Shown: positions 53,494 through 62,692 of the stretch, piece by piece | Layout of the letters: each line of letters starts with the position of its first letter | How positions within the stretch are numbered: position 1 is the stretch's first letter | DNA from: Allokutzneria sp. A3M-2-11 16 | GTDB taxonomy: Bacteria > Actinomycetota > Actinomycetes > Mycobacteriales > Pseudonocardiaceae | Direction of reading: 5' to 3' | Assembly: GCF_024213555.1 (NCBI RefSeq) | Contig: NZ_JANAVO010000001.1 | Coordinates: forward strand, 3,348,001-3,412,000 | DNA: 64,000 nucleotides | Notes under the pieces: model-generated | The model's input: only the letters and a program-made list of their open reading frames with translations | Database searches by the model: none | Told to the model about the DNA's origin: nothing | Program-made: the position numbers and the translations under genes

Positions 53494-54249
53494 TCAGAAG
53501 TCGAAGTCGCTGCCGCCGAAGTCGAACCCGCCCATCTCCCCGCCGAAGTCCGTGCCGATGTCTCCGATGCTGTCCACATCGCTCGCTCCGGCGAGGTCGC
53601 CGACGCCGCCCATGTCCCCGAAGTCGGTGACGGCGGCCGCCGCGGCGACCCCGGCCATCCCGGAGAACATCGCGCCGAACAGCAGCGCGCTCCCGACGCC
53701 CCAGGCACCGGCGACCAGGGCGGGCTTCCACCACGGCTCGCTGTACCAGCCCTGCGGCACCGGCCGTCCGGCCACCATGCCGCCGGGGTAGTAGTGCGGG
53801 GTGCGGCTGCCGGGGCGCGGCGAGGCCATGTAGCCGTGGCCCTGCACCTCGACGTCGCGCTCCTCGGTCACCGAGCCCGCGTGCCGTTGCCCGTTCAGGT
53901 CCGGCAGTTCGGGGCCCGGGTCCATGTCCATGGCGACGCGCGCGGCTCGGACGTAGTAGAGGCCCTCCATCGCGGTCTGCGTGGCGAGGCGGCACTGCGC
54001 CGCGGAGTTCGCCTGCTCCATCTGCGAGCCCGCCGCGGTGTAGCGCTCCGAGGCGTCGGCCAGCGCCTGCTTGGCGGCCTCGTTGGTGCCGATCAGGTTC
54101 ACCACCTGGCCGCCGAGGCGCTCCACCCAGCGGCGGGCCTCGGCCTTGGCGTCGTCCAGCTCCCGGCGCTGCGCGGCCGCGCGCTGCCGGGACATCACCA
54201 CCATCCCGCCGATCACCGCGATGACCAGCACCACCAAGAGGAACTCCAT
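53494..54249 (-). CDS. Membrane-anchored protein with Gly/Asp/Phe-rich tail
   Basis: The 251-residue protein has an N-terminal membrane helix (about 3-19), a charged helical segment (about 22-110), a middle part with HYYPGGMVAGRPVPQGWY, a second hydrophobic stretch near 180-205, and a low-complexity tail of DFGGEMGGFDFGGSDFDF type. The start at 54249 has AAGG six bases upstream; a GTG one codon earlier is possible. The layout resembles small actinobacterial membrane proteins of unknown role. The function is unknown. Confidence 0.75.
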   Translation of the reverse strand: MEFLLVVLVIAVIGGMVVMSRQRAAAQRRELDDAKAEARRWVERLGGQVVNLIGTNEAAKQALADASERYTAAGSQMEQANSAAQCRLATQTAMEGLYYVRAARVAMDMDPGPELPDLNGQRHAGSVTEERDVEVQGHGYMASPRPGSRTPHYYPGGMVAGRPVPQGWYSEPWWKPALVAGAWGVGSALLFGAMFSGMAGVAAAAAVTDFGDMGGVGDLAGASDVDSIGDIGTDFGGEMGGFDFGGSDFDF

Positions 54250-54317
54250 CACGAGCCTTTCGATCGCGGGACCTGACTCGCCTGGTCAACGGTCGAGCCC
54301 ACCGCACAGGTTCCCGT

Positions 54318-55535
54318 TCAGAACATTTCGGCGCAGTGCGGGAGCCGCTCGGTGGAGAAGGTCAGCGCGAGCGTGACCAGCGCGCCCGGCCGCAGCTCGC
54401 TGATCCGCCCGGCCCCGGCCAGCTCGGACGGGGCGGTGCCGCCGAGGAACAGCGCGCCCAGCTCCTCGACACCCATCGCGAGGTCCGCGTCGTCGTCGGT
54501 GCGCCGGACCCGGGCCACGCCGTCGCCGTCCACGGTGAACCGCCAGCGCCCCGCGTTCCAGGGACAGAAGGTGTCGGTCAGCTCCAGGACGAGATCGGCG
54601 GGCACGCTGTAGCGACGCCCCACCAACGCGCGGTCCACGTCGACAAGGCGAATCCACAACCCGTCCCCGACCCTGCGCTCCGCCGCGCGGCGGTCGACGA
54701 GCATGTGCGGCAGCGGATCGTCCACCGCCATGTTGTTGTACGTGACCTCGCCCGTCAGGTCGATGTCGAGCAGGTGGCGCCAGATCGCGGCGTGCGCCAC
54801 CGGGTCCACTGAGACGATCTCGTGCGCGTCCACCCGGTGCCGCGGCCCGCGGAGCGTCACGTTCGCCTGCACCCGATACGCCGCATAGGCCCCGGGATGC
54901 ACGGCGAACCGCAACGGGGTCGTGGTGCCGTCGTCGAGGTACCAGCGTTCCCACTCATAGTCGGTGCGGCCGATCCAGCCGATGCGCTTCGGAGCGACCC
55001 GCGCGTAGATCTCTTTCATGGCAACGAAAGCGTCCTGGCGTGGCAGTTCGCGCACGCGCTCGCCCCCACAGTCCACAGTGGACACAAATGCGCTGCCCCT
55101 GGGAACCGAGGTGAACAACCGCATCGACGCCGAGCCATAGCCGAAACGCCCGTAAATGCTCGCCTCGGAACACCACAGCGCGGTGATCGGCTCCGCCGCT
55201 TCGTTGTGCAACCCTTCGAGCTGAGCGCGCATCAAGCTTGTCAGGACACCCCGGCGGCGGTTTCCCGGCGCGGTCGCGACCGCGACTACCGCCGCTACCG
55301 CGCGCGAGCCGGTTCCGGGCATTGTCATGCTTTTCGGAACGATTCCCGCTCCGCCGATCATCTCGTTGCCGTCAAAGGCGCCGTGGAAGTGGCCGTTCCC
55401 GAACAGCACCCGGTCCAGCGCCACTGCCTCATCGGTCGGCGCAGTCAGGAAGGCCGAGTTCACGGTGCGCTGGAAGGTCTCGAAATCGGAGTCGCCGAGC
55501 AACCGGACACGCGGGGGCGCTGTGGTCATGGTCAC
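54318..55535 (-). CDS. Eis-like GNAT N-acetyltransferase
   Basis: The 405-residue protein has the tripartite layout of the Eis family: an N-terminal GNAT domain with the acetyl-CoA loop VATAPGNRRRGVLTSLM, a second GNAT-like domain, and a sterol-carrier-protein-like C-terminal domain ending in a phenylalanine whose carboxylate is part of the active site in Eis. Such enzymes acetylate amines in aminoglycosides, peptides or proteins. The substrate here is unknown. The gene reads leftward just upstream of the membrane-anchored protein gene. Confidence 0.92.
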   Translation of the reverse strand: MTMTTAPPRVRLLGDSDFETFQRTVNSAFLTAPTDEAVALDRVLFGNGHFHGAFDGNEMIGGAGIVPKSMTMPGTGSRAVAAVVAVATAPGNRRRGVLTSLMRAQLEGLHNEAAEPITALWCSEASIYGRFGYGSASMRLFTSVPRGSAFVSTVDCGGERVRELPRQDAFVAMKEIYARVAPKRIGWIGRTDYEWERWYLDDGTTTPLRFAVHPGAYAAYRVQANVTLRGPRHRVDAHEIVSVDPVAHAAIWRHLLDIDLTGEVTYNNMAVDDPLPHMLVDRRAAERRVGDGLWIRLVDVDRALVGRRYSVPADLVLELTDTFCPWNAGRWRFTVDGDGVARVRRTDDDADLAMGVEELGALFLGGTAPSELAGAGRISELRPGALVTLALTFSTERLPHCAEMF

Positions 55536-55655
55536 TGTGTTACTCAGGCCGAGGACACTCGGCCACTGGTTTTTTCATCCACGCGGGAACACGCCCTGTG
55601 TGACGGTGGTCAACATTGCGCAATCGACGGCGCGGTTCCCCTTAAATTGCTCGAC

Positions 55656-55919
55656 ATGAATCTGCCGGAGTCATCAACGTTGATGTCCGAAGCGGGCAGG
55701 CAGTCCCTCCTCGATCTGGCCGACCGAGCTGACCGGATCGCCGACGAACTGGCTCGCGCCGTGCGCGACTGGGACCTCCCCGCCGAAGCGGGCGAACTCC
55801 TCGTCGACGACGGCTGGCGCCTCGCCCTCGCCGCGCAGCGCACCAGGGAACTGGCCGCCGACGCGGTCACCATCGAACAGCGCATCGCCGTCATGGAAGC
55901 CCAGTTCGGCCAGGACTAG
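55656..55919 (+). CDS. Small helical protein of unknown function
   Basis: The 87-residue protein is predicted to be almost entirely helical, with heptad-like Ala/Leu spacing from residue 15 to 85 and no membrane segment. The ATG at 55656 lacks a strong ribosome site. It is divergent from the Eis-like gene and overlaps the stop of the MarR gene by four bases at its 3' end, so the two are convergent. The codon bias fits a real gene, but I do not recognise it. Confidence 0.6.
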   Translation: MNLPESSTLMSEAGRQSLLDLADRADRIADELARAVRDWDLPAEAGELLVDDGWRLALAAQRTRELAADAVTIEQRIAVMEAQFGQD

Positions 55920-56374
55920 CTCGACCGGAGCCGCTCCCGCATCGCCCTGGTGATCTCGGTGAGCTGGCTGAGCTGCTTCGGCGAGAGCACGTCGATCAGG
56001 TACGACCGCACGGTCCGCACGTGCCCCGGCGCGATCCGGCGCAGCAGCTCCACACCCTCGTCGGTGAGCACCGCCAGCACCCCGCGCTCGTCCAGCGGAT
56101 GCGCCTCCCTGCGCACCAGCCCCGCCTTCTCCAGCTTGCCGACCTGGTAGGTCAGGCCGCTCTTGGAGACGATCACCGCCGCCGCCAACTCCGTCATCCG
56201 CATCCGCCGCTCCGGGCACGCCGAGAGCGTCGAGAGGATGTCGTACTGCGCGTGTGAGATCCCCGCCTCGTCCTGCAACTGCCGCTCCAGCTGGCGCTCC
56301 AGCAGGTTCGTGGCCTCCAGGTAACCGAGCCAGGCACGCATCTCCGGCGGGGACAACCAGGGCGGCTCGCTCAT
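55916..56374 (-). CDS. MarR-family transcriptional regulator
   Basis: The 152-residue protein is a typical MarR winged-helix regulator, with the recognition region MTELAAAVIVSKSGLTYQVGKLEKAGLV and the wing VRREAHPLDERG, given here in two pieces. MarR proteins usually repress neighbouring genes and respond to small phenolic compounds. No obvious target gene is divergent from it; a short inverted repeat at 56409-56427 may be an autoregulatory site. Confidence 0.92.
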   Translation of the reverse strand: MSEPPWLSPPEMRAWLGYLEATNLLERQLERQLQDEAGISHAQYDILSTLSACPERRMRMTELAAAVIVSKSGLTYQVGKLEKAGLVRREAHPLDERGVLAVLTDEGVELLRRIAPGHVRTVRSYLIDVLSPKQLSQLTEITRAMRERLRSS

Positions 56375-56408
56375 GCCATCGACTGTAAACGAGCCGGAAA
56401 GGACAAAG

Positions 56409-56427
56409 ACTGTCTACAAAGGACAGT
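56409..56427. promoter_or_regulatory. Possible MarR operator
   Basis: ACTGTC and GACAGT form a six-base inverted repeat with a seven-base spacer, 34 bases upstream of the MarR start. AAAGGACA is also repeated directly with a 20-base period across the same region. Both patterns fit a dimer site but are short. Confidence 0.35.
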
Positions 56428-56543
56428 GCCCGGCGCGCGGAGCTGTCGGCCCGATGGTGGTCCACGCCCAGCCGGACAACGCAGGTTCGGCAGGAACTCG
56501 CACCGCGGGGGGAGTGGGGGACTCGGTCCCCCAACATGACAAA

Positions 56544-56580
56544 GGAGGCTGGGAGGTTGCGACGCAACCGACCAGCCTCC
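56544..56580 (-). terminator. Terminator of tRNA-Gly
   Basis: GGAGGCTGG pairs with CCAGCCTCC, and inside it GGTTGC pairs with GCAACC around a three-base loop. On the minus strand it starts nine bases past the tRNA end and is followed by TTTG. Confidence 0.8.
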
Positions 56581-56588
56581 TCGTCGAG

Positions 56589-56659
56589 AGCGGGTGACGG
56601 GAATCGAACCCGCGTGGCCAGCTTGGAAGGCTGGGGCTCTACCATTGAGCTACACCCGC
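56589..56659 (-). tRNA. tRNA-Gly (anticodon TCC)
   Basis: The 71-base minus-strand sequence folds into a cloverleaf: acceptor GCGGGTG with CACCCGC, T arm GGTTCGATTCC, anticodon loop CTTCCAA giving TCC, and discriminator T as usual for tRNA-Gly. CCA is not encoded. A strong terminator follows. Confidence 0.95.
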
Positions 56660-56727
56660 ACGACGCCAAAGGCGACCGCGACGCTGGGAAGCGTACAGGC
56701 TCCGGCTAGGCTCGTGCGAGGCAGTAC

Positions 56728-56801
56728 CGGGGTGTGGCGCAGTTTGGTAGCGCACCCGCTTTGGGAGCGGGGGGTCGCAGGTTCAAATCCTGTCACCCCG
56801 A
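56728..56801 (+). tRNA. tRNA-Pro (anticodon TGG)
   Basis: The 74-base sequence has acceptor CGGGGTG with CACCCCG, T arm GGTTCAAATCC, and anticodon stem CCCGC/GCGGG around TTTGGGA, giving TGG. The discriminator is A and CCA is not encoded. It is divergent from tRNA-Gly and lies upstream of tig. Confidence 0.95.
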
Positions 56802-57103
56802 CGATGGGCGACCTGTGCCTGCGGAGAGCGCAGGCCGGGTCGTCTTCGTATCACCGGGGGGCCGAGCCCCCCGAGACCCCCCACGTTGCGGTTGGTTCCG
56901 ATCCAGCCGGGTTGCGTTCGGTTCGGGGCTGCGTTCCGGTTGTGTGCGGCTGCGTTCGGTTGAGGCGTTGTCGTGTTCTGGGCTTCGTGGGTGCCACCGG
57001 AAGGTGGTTGCGGGGGCTGACATAGACTCGCTGGCTGTTACCCGGGGCCGGATCCGGTTTGCCGGGGTTTGCGCACGCTTGTTGTCCGCACGAGGAGAAA
57101 TAC
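56802..57103. other. Region between tRNA-Pro and tig
   Basis: The stretch opens with the tRNA-Pro terminator and a GGGGGG/CCCCCC hairpin. It then has a run of degenerate TGCGTTCGGTT-like repeats (about 56885-56975) and the leader of tig. No gene is seen. Confidence 0.5.
56809..56842 (+). terminator. Terminator of tRNA-Pro
   Basis: GCCTGCG pairs with CGCAGGC and is extended by CGACC with GGTCG; a T-rich tail TCTTCGT follows. It starts seven bases past the tRNA. Confidence 0.65.
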
Positions 57104-58450
57104 GTGAAGAGCACCGTCGAGCAGCTGAGCCCGACGCGCGTCCGGATCAACGTCGAGGTGCCGTTCGACGAGCTGAAGGCGAACTTCGACCGGGCGTACC
57201 GGAAGCTCGCCAAGCAGGTCCGCATCCCGGGCTTCCGCCCCGGCAAGGCCCCCGCGCGCGTCCTGGAGAACCGCCTTGGTCGGGGCGTCGTCCTCGACGA
57301 GGTGGTCAACGAGGCGATCCCGGCCAAGTACCTGGAAGCGGTGAACACCGGCGAGGTGCGCACCCTCGGCCGCCCGGACATCGAGCTGACCAAGCTGGAG
57401 GACGGCGACCTGCTCGCCTTCACCGCCGAGGTCGACGTCCGCCCCGAGATCACCGTCCCCGCCTTCGGTGAGCTCGCCGTCACCGTCGACGACGTGGAGC
57501 TGGCCGACGAGGAGGTCGACACCCAGCTCGACGAGCTGCGCGCCCGCTTCGGCAGCCTCGTCGGCGTCGAGCGCCCGGCCGAGAAGGGCGACTTCGTCGT
57601 CCTCGACCTCTCCGCCACCGTCGACGGCGAGGACGTGGAGGACGCCAAGACCTCCGGCCTGTCCTACGAGATCGGCTCCGGCCAGCTCATCGACGGTATC
57701 GACGACGCGCTGATCGGTGCCGCCCAGGGCGAGGCCCGCTCCTTCACCACCAAGCTGGTTGCCGGCGAGCACATCGGCAAGGACGCCGAGGTCACCGCCG
57801 TGGTCCAGGGCATCAAGGAGCGCCAGCTCCCCGACGCCGACGACGAGTTCGCCCAGATGGCCAGCGAGTTCGACACCCTCGACGAGCTCAAGGCCGACCT
57901 GCGCACCCGGCTCGGCCGGGTCAAGAACATGCAGCAGGGCATGCAGGCCAGGGACAAGGTCCTGGAGGCGCTGCTGGCCGTCGTCGACGTGCCGCTGCCG
58001 GAGACCGCGGTCGAGGCCGAGGTCGACGTCCGCAAGTACGACGCGCTCTACAACTTCGGCCAGGACGACGCCAAGCTGGAGCAGTGGCTGGAGGGTCAGG
58101 ACAAGACCCGCGAGCAGTTCGACACCGAACTGCGCGAAGCCGCCGAGCAGACGGTGAAGACCCAGCTGGTGCTGGACGCGGTCGCCGACGCCGAGCAGGT
58201 CGAGGTCAGCGACAACGAGCTCACCGAGCGCATCGTCTACCAGGCGCAGCGCTTCGGCATCAGCCCGGACGAGTACGTCCAGCGGGCCCAGCAGTCCGGC
58301 CAGCTCGGCGCGATCTACGCCGACGTGCGCCGCGGCAAGGCGCTCGCCGGGATCGTCCGCAAGGCCACGGTGACCGACGCCTCGGGCACCGCGGTCGACA
58401 TGGACGAGCTCTTCGGCGCCGAAGAACCCGTGGCCGCGGCCGCGGAGTGA
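57104..58450 (+). CDS. tig: Trigger factor (ribosome-associated chaperone, peptidyl-prolyl isomerase)
   Basis: The 448-residue protein has the ribosome-binding N-terminal domain with the signature GFRPGKAP (about 46-53), a central FKBP-type isomerase domain (about 150-240) and the helical C-terminal chaperone arms. It binds nascent chains at the ribosome exit and helps folding. The GTG start at 57104 has GAGGAG seven bases upstream. It is followed by clpP1, clpP2 and clpX, the conserved folding and degradation block. Confidence 0.96.
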   Translation: MKSTVEQLSPTRVRINVEVPFDELKANFDRAYRKLAKQVRIPGFRPGKAPARVLENRLGRGVVLDEVVNEAIPAKYLEAVNTGEVRTLGRPDIELTKLEDGDLLAFTAEVDVRPEITVPAFGELAVTVDDVELADEEVDTQLDELRARFGSLVGVERPAEKGDFVVLDLSATVDGEDVEDAKTSGLSYEIGSGQLIDGIDDALIGAAQGEARSFTTKLVAGEHIGKDAEVTAVVQGIKERQLPDADDEFAQMASEFDTLDELKADLRTRLGRVKNMQQGMQARDKVLEALLAVVDVPLPETAVEAEVDVRKYDALYNFGQDDAKLEQWLEGQDKTREQFDTELREAAEQTVKTQLVLDAVADAEQVEVSDNELTERIVYQAQRFGISPDEYVQRAQQSGQLGAIYADVRRGKALAGIVRKATVTDASGTAVDMDELFGAEEPVAAAAE

Positions 58451-58506
58451 CGACTGAACCCTCCAGGGGTGCCGGGGCTCACCCCCAGGACACGCTCTGA
58501 GCGAAC

Positions 58507-58538
58507 GCGGGCGGTGTCGGGACTACGACGCCGCCCGC
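58507..58538 (+). terminator. Hairpin terminator after tig
   Basis: GCGGGCGGTGTCG pairs with CGACGCCGCCCGC over 13 positions, including one wobble, around a six-base loop; TTTCGTT follows. It separates tig from the clpP promoter region. Confidence 0.75.
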
Positions 58539-58654
58539 TTTCGTTAGGGTCGATTGCAACAAGATCTTCCCAGCCGGCGGATCCCGCCGTGGGGCCCCGG
58601 TGGCGACACGAGATCATCCAAGGCCACCGACCATCGTGGAAAAGGCAGGCAGAC

Positions 58655-59263
58655 GTGACGCAGCACGAGACCGTCCCGACGCCCCTGATGCGGGCGAACA
58701 GCAGCGGGCTGAACCTCAACGACTCGGTGTACGAGCGCCTGCTCCGTGAGCGCATCATCGTCCTGGGCTCGCAGGTCGACGACAACATCGCCAACCAGAT
58801 CTGCGCGCAGATGCTGCTGCTGGCCGCCGAGAACCCCGACGAGGACATCAAGCTCTACATCAACTCGCCCGGCGGCTCCGTCACCGCCGGCATGGCCATC
58901 TACGACACGATGGAGTTCATCGAGCCGGACGTGGCGACCTACGGCATGGGCCTGGCCGCCTCCATGGGCCAGTTCCTGCTCTCCGCGGGCACCAGGGGCA
59001 AGCGCTACGCCCTGCCGCACGCGCGGATCATGATGCACCAGCCCTCCGCCGGCGTCGGCGGCACCGCGGCCGACATCGAGATCCAGGCCCAGATGCTGGT
59101 CAGGCACAAGCGGGAGATGGCAGAGCTCATCGCCGCCCAGACCGGTCAGCCGGTCGAGAAGATCGTGGCCGACTCCGACCGCGACCGCTGGTTCACCGCC
59201 GAGGAAGCCAAGGACTACGGCTTCATCGACTCCGTGATCAGCCGCGCCGCCCAGACCCGCTGA
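58655..59263 (+). CDS. clpP1: ATP-dependent Clp protease proteolytic subunit ClpP1
   Basis: The 202-residue serine peptidase has Ser103 in GLAASMGQ, His128 in MMHQPSAG and Asp177 in SDRDRW. The GTG start at 58655 has AAAGGCAGG upstream; longer forms lack the family sequence. In actinobacteria ClpP1 and ClpP2 form a mixed double ring that works with ClpX or ClpC1 to degrade proteins. The clpP2 gene follows by 29 bases. The numbering 1 versus 2 follows gene order. Confidence 0.95.
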   Translation: MTQHETVPTPLMRANSSGLNLNDSVYERLLRERIIVLGSQVDDNIANQICAQMLLLAAENPDEDIKLYINSPGGSVTAGMAIYDTMEFIEPDVATYGMGLAASMGQFLLSAGTRGKRYALPHARIMMHQPSAGVGGTAADIEIQAQMLVRHKREMAELIAAQTGQPVEKIVADSDRDRWFTAEEAKDYGFIDSVISRAAQTR

Positions 59264-59292
59264 ACCGCCGAACCGGATAGGAGAGCAGGAAC

Positions 59293-59922
59293 ATGATGAG
59301 CGAGTCACGCTCCCCGCAGTCCAGGTACATCCTCCCGTCCTTCGTCGAGCGGACGAACTACGGGGTCAAGGAGTCCAACCCCTACAACAAGCTGTTCGAG
59401 GAGCGGATCATCTTCGTCGGCAGCCAGCTCGACGACGTCTCAGCCAACGACGTCATGGCGCAGCTGCTGTACCTGGAGTCCGCCGACCCGGACCGCGACA
59501 TCGAGATGTACATCAACTCGCCCGGTGGCTCGTTCACCTCGCTGATGGCCGTCTACGACACCATGCAGTACGTCCGCCCGGACATCCGCACGGTCTGCCT
59601 CGGCCAGGCCGCCTCCGCGGCCGCGGTGCTGCTGGCCGCGGGCACCCCCGGCAAGCGCTCCGCGCTGCCCAACACCCGGGTGCTCATCCACCAGCCCGCC
59701 ACCGAGGGCGTGTACGGCCAGGTGTCCGACCTGGAGATCCAGGCCAACGAGATCCAGCGGGTCCGCAAGCTGCTGGAGACCACGCTGGCCAGGCACACCA
59801 AGCGCACCCCCGCGCAGGTCCGCGCCGACATCGACCGTGACAAGATCCTCACGGCCGAGGAGGCCAAGGAGTACGGCATCATCGACGAGGTCATGCCGTA
59901 CCGGAAGCTCTCCGCGAACTAG
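59293..59922 (+). CDS. clpP2: ATP-dependent Clp protease proteolytic subunit ClpP2
   Basis: The 209-residue subunit has Ser108 in GQAASAA and His133 in LIHQPATEG. It differs from ClpP1 by the N-terminal segment [20 protein letters not shown], characteristic of actinobacterial ClpP2. Two ATG codons are adjacent in frame (59293 and 59296); the second has the better spacing to AGGA. It is co-transcribed with clpP1 and followed by a hairpin before clpX. Confidence 0.95.
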   Translation: MMSESRSPQSRYILPSFVERTNYGVKESNPYNKLFEERIIFVGSQLDDVSANDVMAQLLYLESADPDRDIEMYINSPGGSFTSLMAVYDTMQYVRPDIRTVCLGQAASAAAVLLAAGTPGKRSALPNTRVLIHQPATEGVYGQVSDLEIQANEIQRVRKLLETTLARHTKRTPAQVRADIDRDKILTAEEAKEYGIIDEVMPYRKLSAN

Positions 59923-59968
59923 CAGCGCGCGCGGGGCGGATGTGTAGTAAACAAGTGGTCCTGCCTCG

Positions 59969-60009
59969 ACACGCCGAGCAGCACGGTTTCCGTTGCGTGC
60001 TCGGCGTGT
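59969..60009 (+). terminator. Hairpin between clpP2 and clpX
   Basis: ACACGCCGAGCA pairs perfectly with TGCTCGGCGTGT around a 17-base loop, 46 bases after the clpP2 stop. It may attenuate transcription into clpX, which lies 165 bases further on. Confidence 0.6.
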
Positions 60010-60173
60010 TCGAGAGAGGCTTGTGACTCACTTACCGAGGACACGTTCGGAGCACGACAGTTCGGCAGACGTGTCCTACCACTCTCGCTTTTCCGGGTGG
60101 GACGGGTACCGTCGAGGACGTAGACGGCCAGGCGCGCGTGCGGGTGCGCCGGAGGGGACAGAGGTCAACGGCC

Positions 60174-61451
60174 ATGGCACGTATCGGTGACGGCGGCGAC
60201 CTGCTGAAATGCTCTTTCTGCGGGAAGAGTCAGAAGCAGGTGAAAAAGCTCATCGCCGGCCCCGGCGTGTACATCTGCGACGAGTGCATCGACCTCTGCA
60301 ACGAGATCATCGAGGAGGAGCTGGCCGAGGCCGGCGACGTCAAACTCGACGAGCTCCCGAAGCCCGCGGAGATCCACGACTTCCTCGATCAGTACGTGAT
60401 CGGGCAGGGCGATGCCAAGCGCACGCTGTCGGTGGCGGTCTACAACCACTACAAGCGCATCCAGGCGGGCGACCGGATCAAGGACGGCCAGAACGACATC
60501 GAGCTGGGCAAGTCCAACATCCTGCTGCTCGGCCCGACCGGCTGCGGCAAGACCTACCTCGCCCAGACCCTGGCGAAGCTGCTCAACGTCCCGTTCGCCA
60601 TCGCCGACGCCACGGCGCTGACCGAGGCGGGCTACGTGGGCGAGGATGTGGAGAACATCCTGCTCAAGCTGATCCAGGCGGCCGACTACGACGTCAAGCG
60701 CGCCGAGACCGGCATCATCTACATCGACGAGGTCGACAAGATCGCTCGCAAGAGCGAGAACCCCTCGATCACCCGTGACGTCTCCGGCGAGGGCGTGCAG
60801 CAGGCGCTGCTGAAGATCCTGGAGGGCACCACCGCGAGCGTGCCGCCGCAGGGTGGCCGCAAGCACCCGCACCAGGAGTTCATCCAGATCGACACGACGA
60901 ACGTGCTGTTCATCGTGGCCGGGGCCTTCGCGGGCCTGGAGCGGATCGTGCAGGACCGGGTCGGCAAGCGCGGCCTGGGCTTCGGCGCGGAGATCCGGTC
61001 CAAGGCCGAGGTCGACGCGGCCGACGTCTTCGGCGACGTCATGCCGGAGGACCTGATCAAGTTCGGCCTGATCCCGGAGTTCATCGGCAGGCTGCCGATC
61101 GTGGCGACCGTGGAGAACCTGGACAAGCCCTCGCTGGTGAAGATCCTCACCGAGCCGCGCAACGCGCTGTCCAAGCAGTACCAGCGGTTGTTCGAGATGG
61201 ACGGCGTCGAGCTGGAGTTCACCAAGTCGGCCCTGGAGGCCGTCGCCGACCAGGCGATCCTGCGCGGTACCGGTGCTCGTGGCCTGCGCGCGATCATGGA
61301 GGAGGTGCTGCAGCCGGTGATGTACGACATCCCCAGCCGCACCGACGTCGCCAAGGTCGTGATCACCGAGCAGACGGTCCGGGAGAACGTGAACCCGACC
61401 ATCGTCGCCCGCCAGCCCACGCGCCGCGAGCGCCGCGAGAAGTCCGCCTGA
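60174..61451 (+). CDS. clpX: ATP-dependent Clp protease ATP-binding subunit ClpX
   Basis: The 425-residue unfoldase has the N-terminal zinc finger (Cys13, Cys16, Cys35, Cys38), Walker A GPTGCGKT (120-127), Walker [11 protein letters not shown], and pore and sensor motifs typical of ClpX. It unfolds tagged proteins and feeds them to the ClpP rings encoded just upstream. The start at 60174 gives the standard family length. Confidence 0.96.
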   Translation: MARIGDGGDLLKCSFCGKSQKQVKKLIAGPGVYICDECIDLCNEIIEEELAEAGDVKLDELPKPAEIHDFLDQYVIGQGDAKRTLSVAVYNHYKRIQAGDRIKDGQNDIELGKSNILLLGPTGCGKTYLAQTLAKLLNVPFAIADATALTEAGYVGEDVENILLKLIQAADYDVKRAETGIIYIDEVDKIARKSENPSITRDVSGEGVQQALLKILEGTTASVPPQGGRKHPHQEFIQIDTTNVLFIVAGAFAGLERIVQDRVGKRGLGFGAEIRSKAEVDAADVFGDVMPEDLIKFGLIPEFIGRLPIVATVENLDKPSLVKILTEPRNALSKQYQRLFEMDGVELEFTKSALEAVADQAILRGTGARGLRAIMEEVLQPVMYDIPSRTDVAKVVITEQTVRENVNPTIVARQPTRRERREKSA

Positions 61452-61511
61452 TCGGGCTATCTCTCCCGGCCACCTGATGCGTCCCCGCTCCCACCTGACC
61501 GGGGTTCCGCA

Positions 61512-61633
61512 GTCTTCAAGTACGCCGAACCCCCCTCCCCGGACACCGTTAACCGCTACTAACCCCCAAGGCGCGCTCAGGGGTTAGTGGCGGTTGACGG
61601 TGATCAGGAGGGGGGTTCGTTGTACTTGAAGAC
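61512..61633. repeat. Intergenic palindrome, family B copy 2
   Basis: The outer arms GTCTTCAAGTAC and GTACTTGAAGAC are identical to copy 1 at 45751-45873. The internal arms 61543-61565 and 61581-61603 pair over 23 positions with two mismatches. The 122-base element lies between the convergent clpX and esterase genes. Confidence 0.9.
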
Positions 61634-61645
61634 GGGAGAACTGCC

Positions 61646-62563
61646 TCAGGGGAGGTGGCGGCCGACGAAGCGGACCACATCGGGCAGGACTCGGTTGTAG
61701 AAGGTGTGGTTGTGGCCGCCGGGGCCGGTGGCGGCGACGACGGGCTTGGCGCGCTGGATGAACTGGCGGACGCCACCGATGAAGCTGTCCTCGGTGCCGC
61801 ACCACATGCCGACCTTGGCCACGCCGTGCTTGTCGATGTTGCGCAGCGGGTCCATCGAGGCCCACTCGGCCTGGTCGCGGAACGCCTTGCGCTTGCTCAT
61901 CTCCGACCACGAGGTGATCAGCGCGGGCGAGATCGCCGCGATCGCGCGCACCGGGTCGCGGCGCTCCTGCCTGCGGCGGGCGTAGAGGAACGCGCCGAAG
62001 CCGCCCATGGAGATGCCGGAGACGGCGAAGGGCTTGCCCTCCGGGCCGCCGAGGCCGCGCTCGGCCAGCCAGGCCGGGATCTCCTCGAGCAGCATCGCCA
62101 TCGGGTTGTCGTTCTGCTGCTGGTGCCAGTAGGTGTTGGCGCCGCCGTCCACCGCGACGAAGGCGAACGGGCGGACGTGGCCCTTGTTGACCGCGGAAGC
62201 CAGCGCGCCGGCCAGGTCGCCGCCGGGCGCGGTGCGGGCGTTGCTGAAGCGACCGTGCAGCAGCAGGCAGACGGGCAGGTCCTTGCTGGTGTTGCTGGGC
62301 AGGAAGGTGGCGATCTCCACGCTCTGCCTGCGGTAGGCGGAGCGGACCCGCTCCACCCGCACCACGCCGCGCGAGGGGGCCGAAGCCAGCGCGGGTGTGC
62401 TGCTCGGGGTGGGAACGGGCTTGCTGAGCCCCTTCTCCGGCTGGCGCAGCGCCCCGCTGCCCGCGCTCACCCCGAGCGTGACCGTGGCGGCCGCCCCCGC
62501 GGCCGCGCCCATCAGCACCGTGCGTCGGACGACGCGGCGCTGACTGTTGCCCCCCTGGGCCAC
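61646..62563 (-). CDS. Exported esterase-family protein (alpha/beta hydrolase, Tat-type signal)
   Basis: The GTG start at 62563 is chosen because GGGGAGG lies six bases upstream, giving 305 residues. The N-terminus has twin arginines (VVRRTVLMGAAAG) before a hydrophobic stretch, which suggests Tat export. The mature part is an esterase D/antigen 85-like alpha/beta hydrolase with the nucleophile in GISMGGFGAF, an Asp in CGTEDSF and His in GGHNHTFY. Relatives include mycolyl transferases and feruloyl esterase-like enzymes; the substrate is unknown. Confidence 0.9.
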   Translation of the reverse strand: MAQGGNSQRRVVRRTVLMGAAAGAAATVTLGVSAGSGALRQPEKGLSKPVPTPSSTPALASAPSRGVVRVERVRSAYRRQSVEIATFLPSNTSKDLPVCLLLHGRFSNARTAPGGDLAGALASAVNKGHVRPFAFVAVDGGANTYWHQQQNDNPMAMLLEEIPAWLAERGLGGPEGKPFAVSGISMGGFGAFLYARRRQERRDPVRAIAAISPALITSWSEMSKRKAFRDQAEWASMDPLRNIDKHGVAKVGMWCGTEDSFIGGVRQFIQRAKPVVAATGPGGHNHTFYNRVLPDVVRFVGRHLP

Positions 62564-62640
62564 GCTGAACCTCCCCTGCGAGCGCGGCGACCGAATCGTC
62601 CCCGCACTCACTTGACGCAACTCAGGCCATTCTCGTTACC

Positions 62641-62668
62641 GATCACCCGGAATTCTTCCTGGGTGATC
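62641..62668 (-). terminator. Terminator of the CoA-transferase gene
   Basis: GATCACCC pairs with GGGTGATC, with two further inner pairs around a short loop. In the leftward direction it follows the CoA-transferase stop by 24 bases. Confidence 0.6.
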
Positions 62669-62692
62669 CGCCTCACACTCGAAAGAGGGTTG

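Noticed and set aside
58451-58654. ClgR-type operator upstream of clpP1
   Set aside because: A GCGAAC word is present but is explained by the tig terminator hairpin; no full palindrome could be found.
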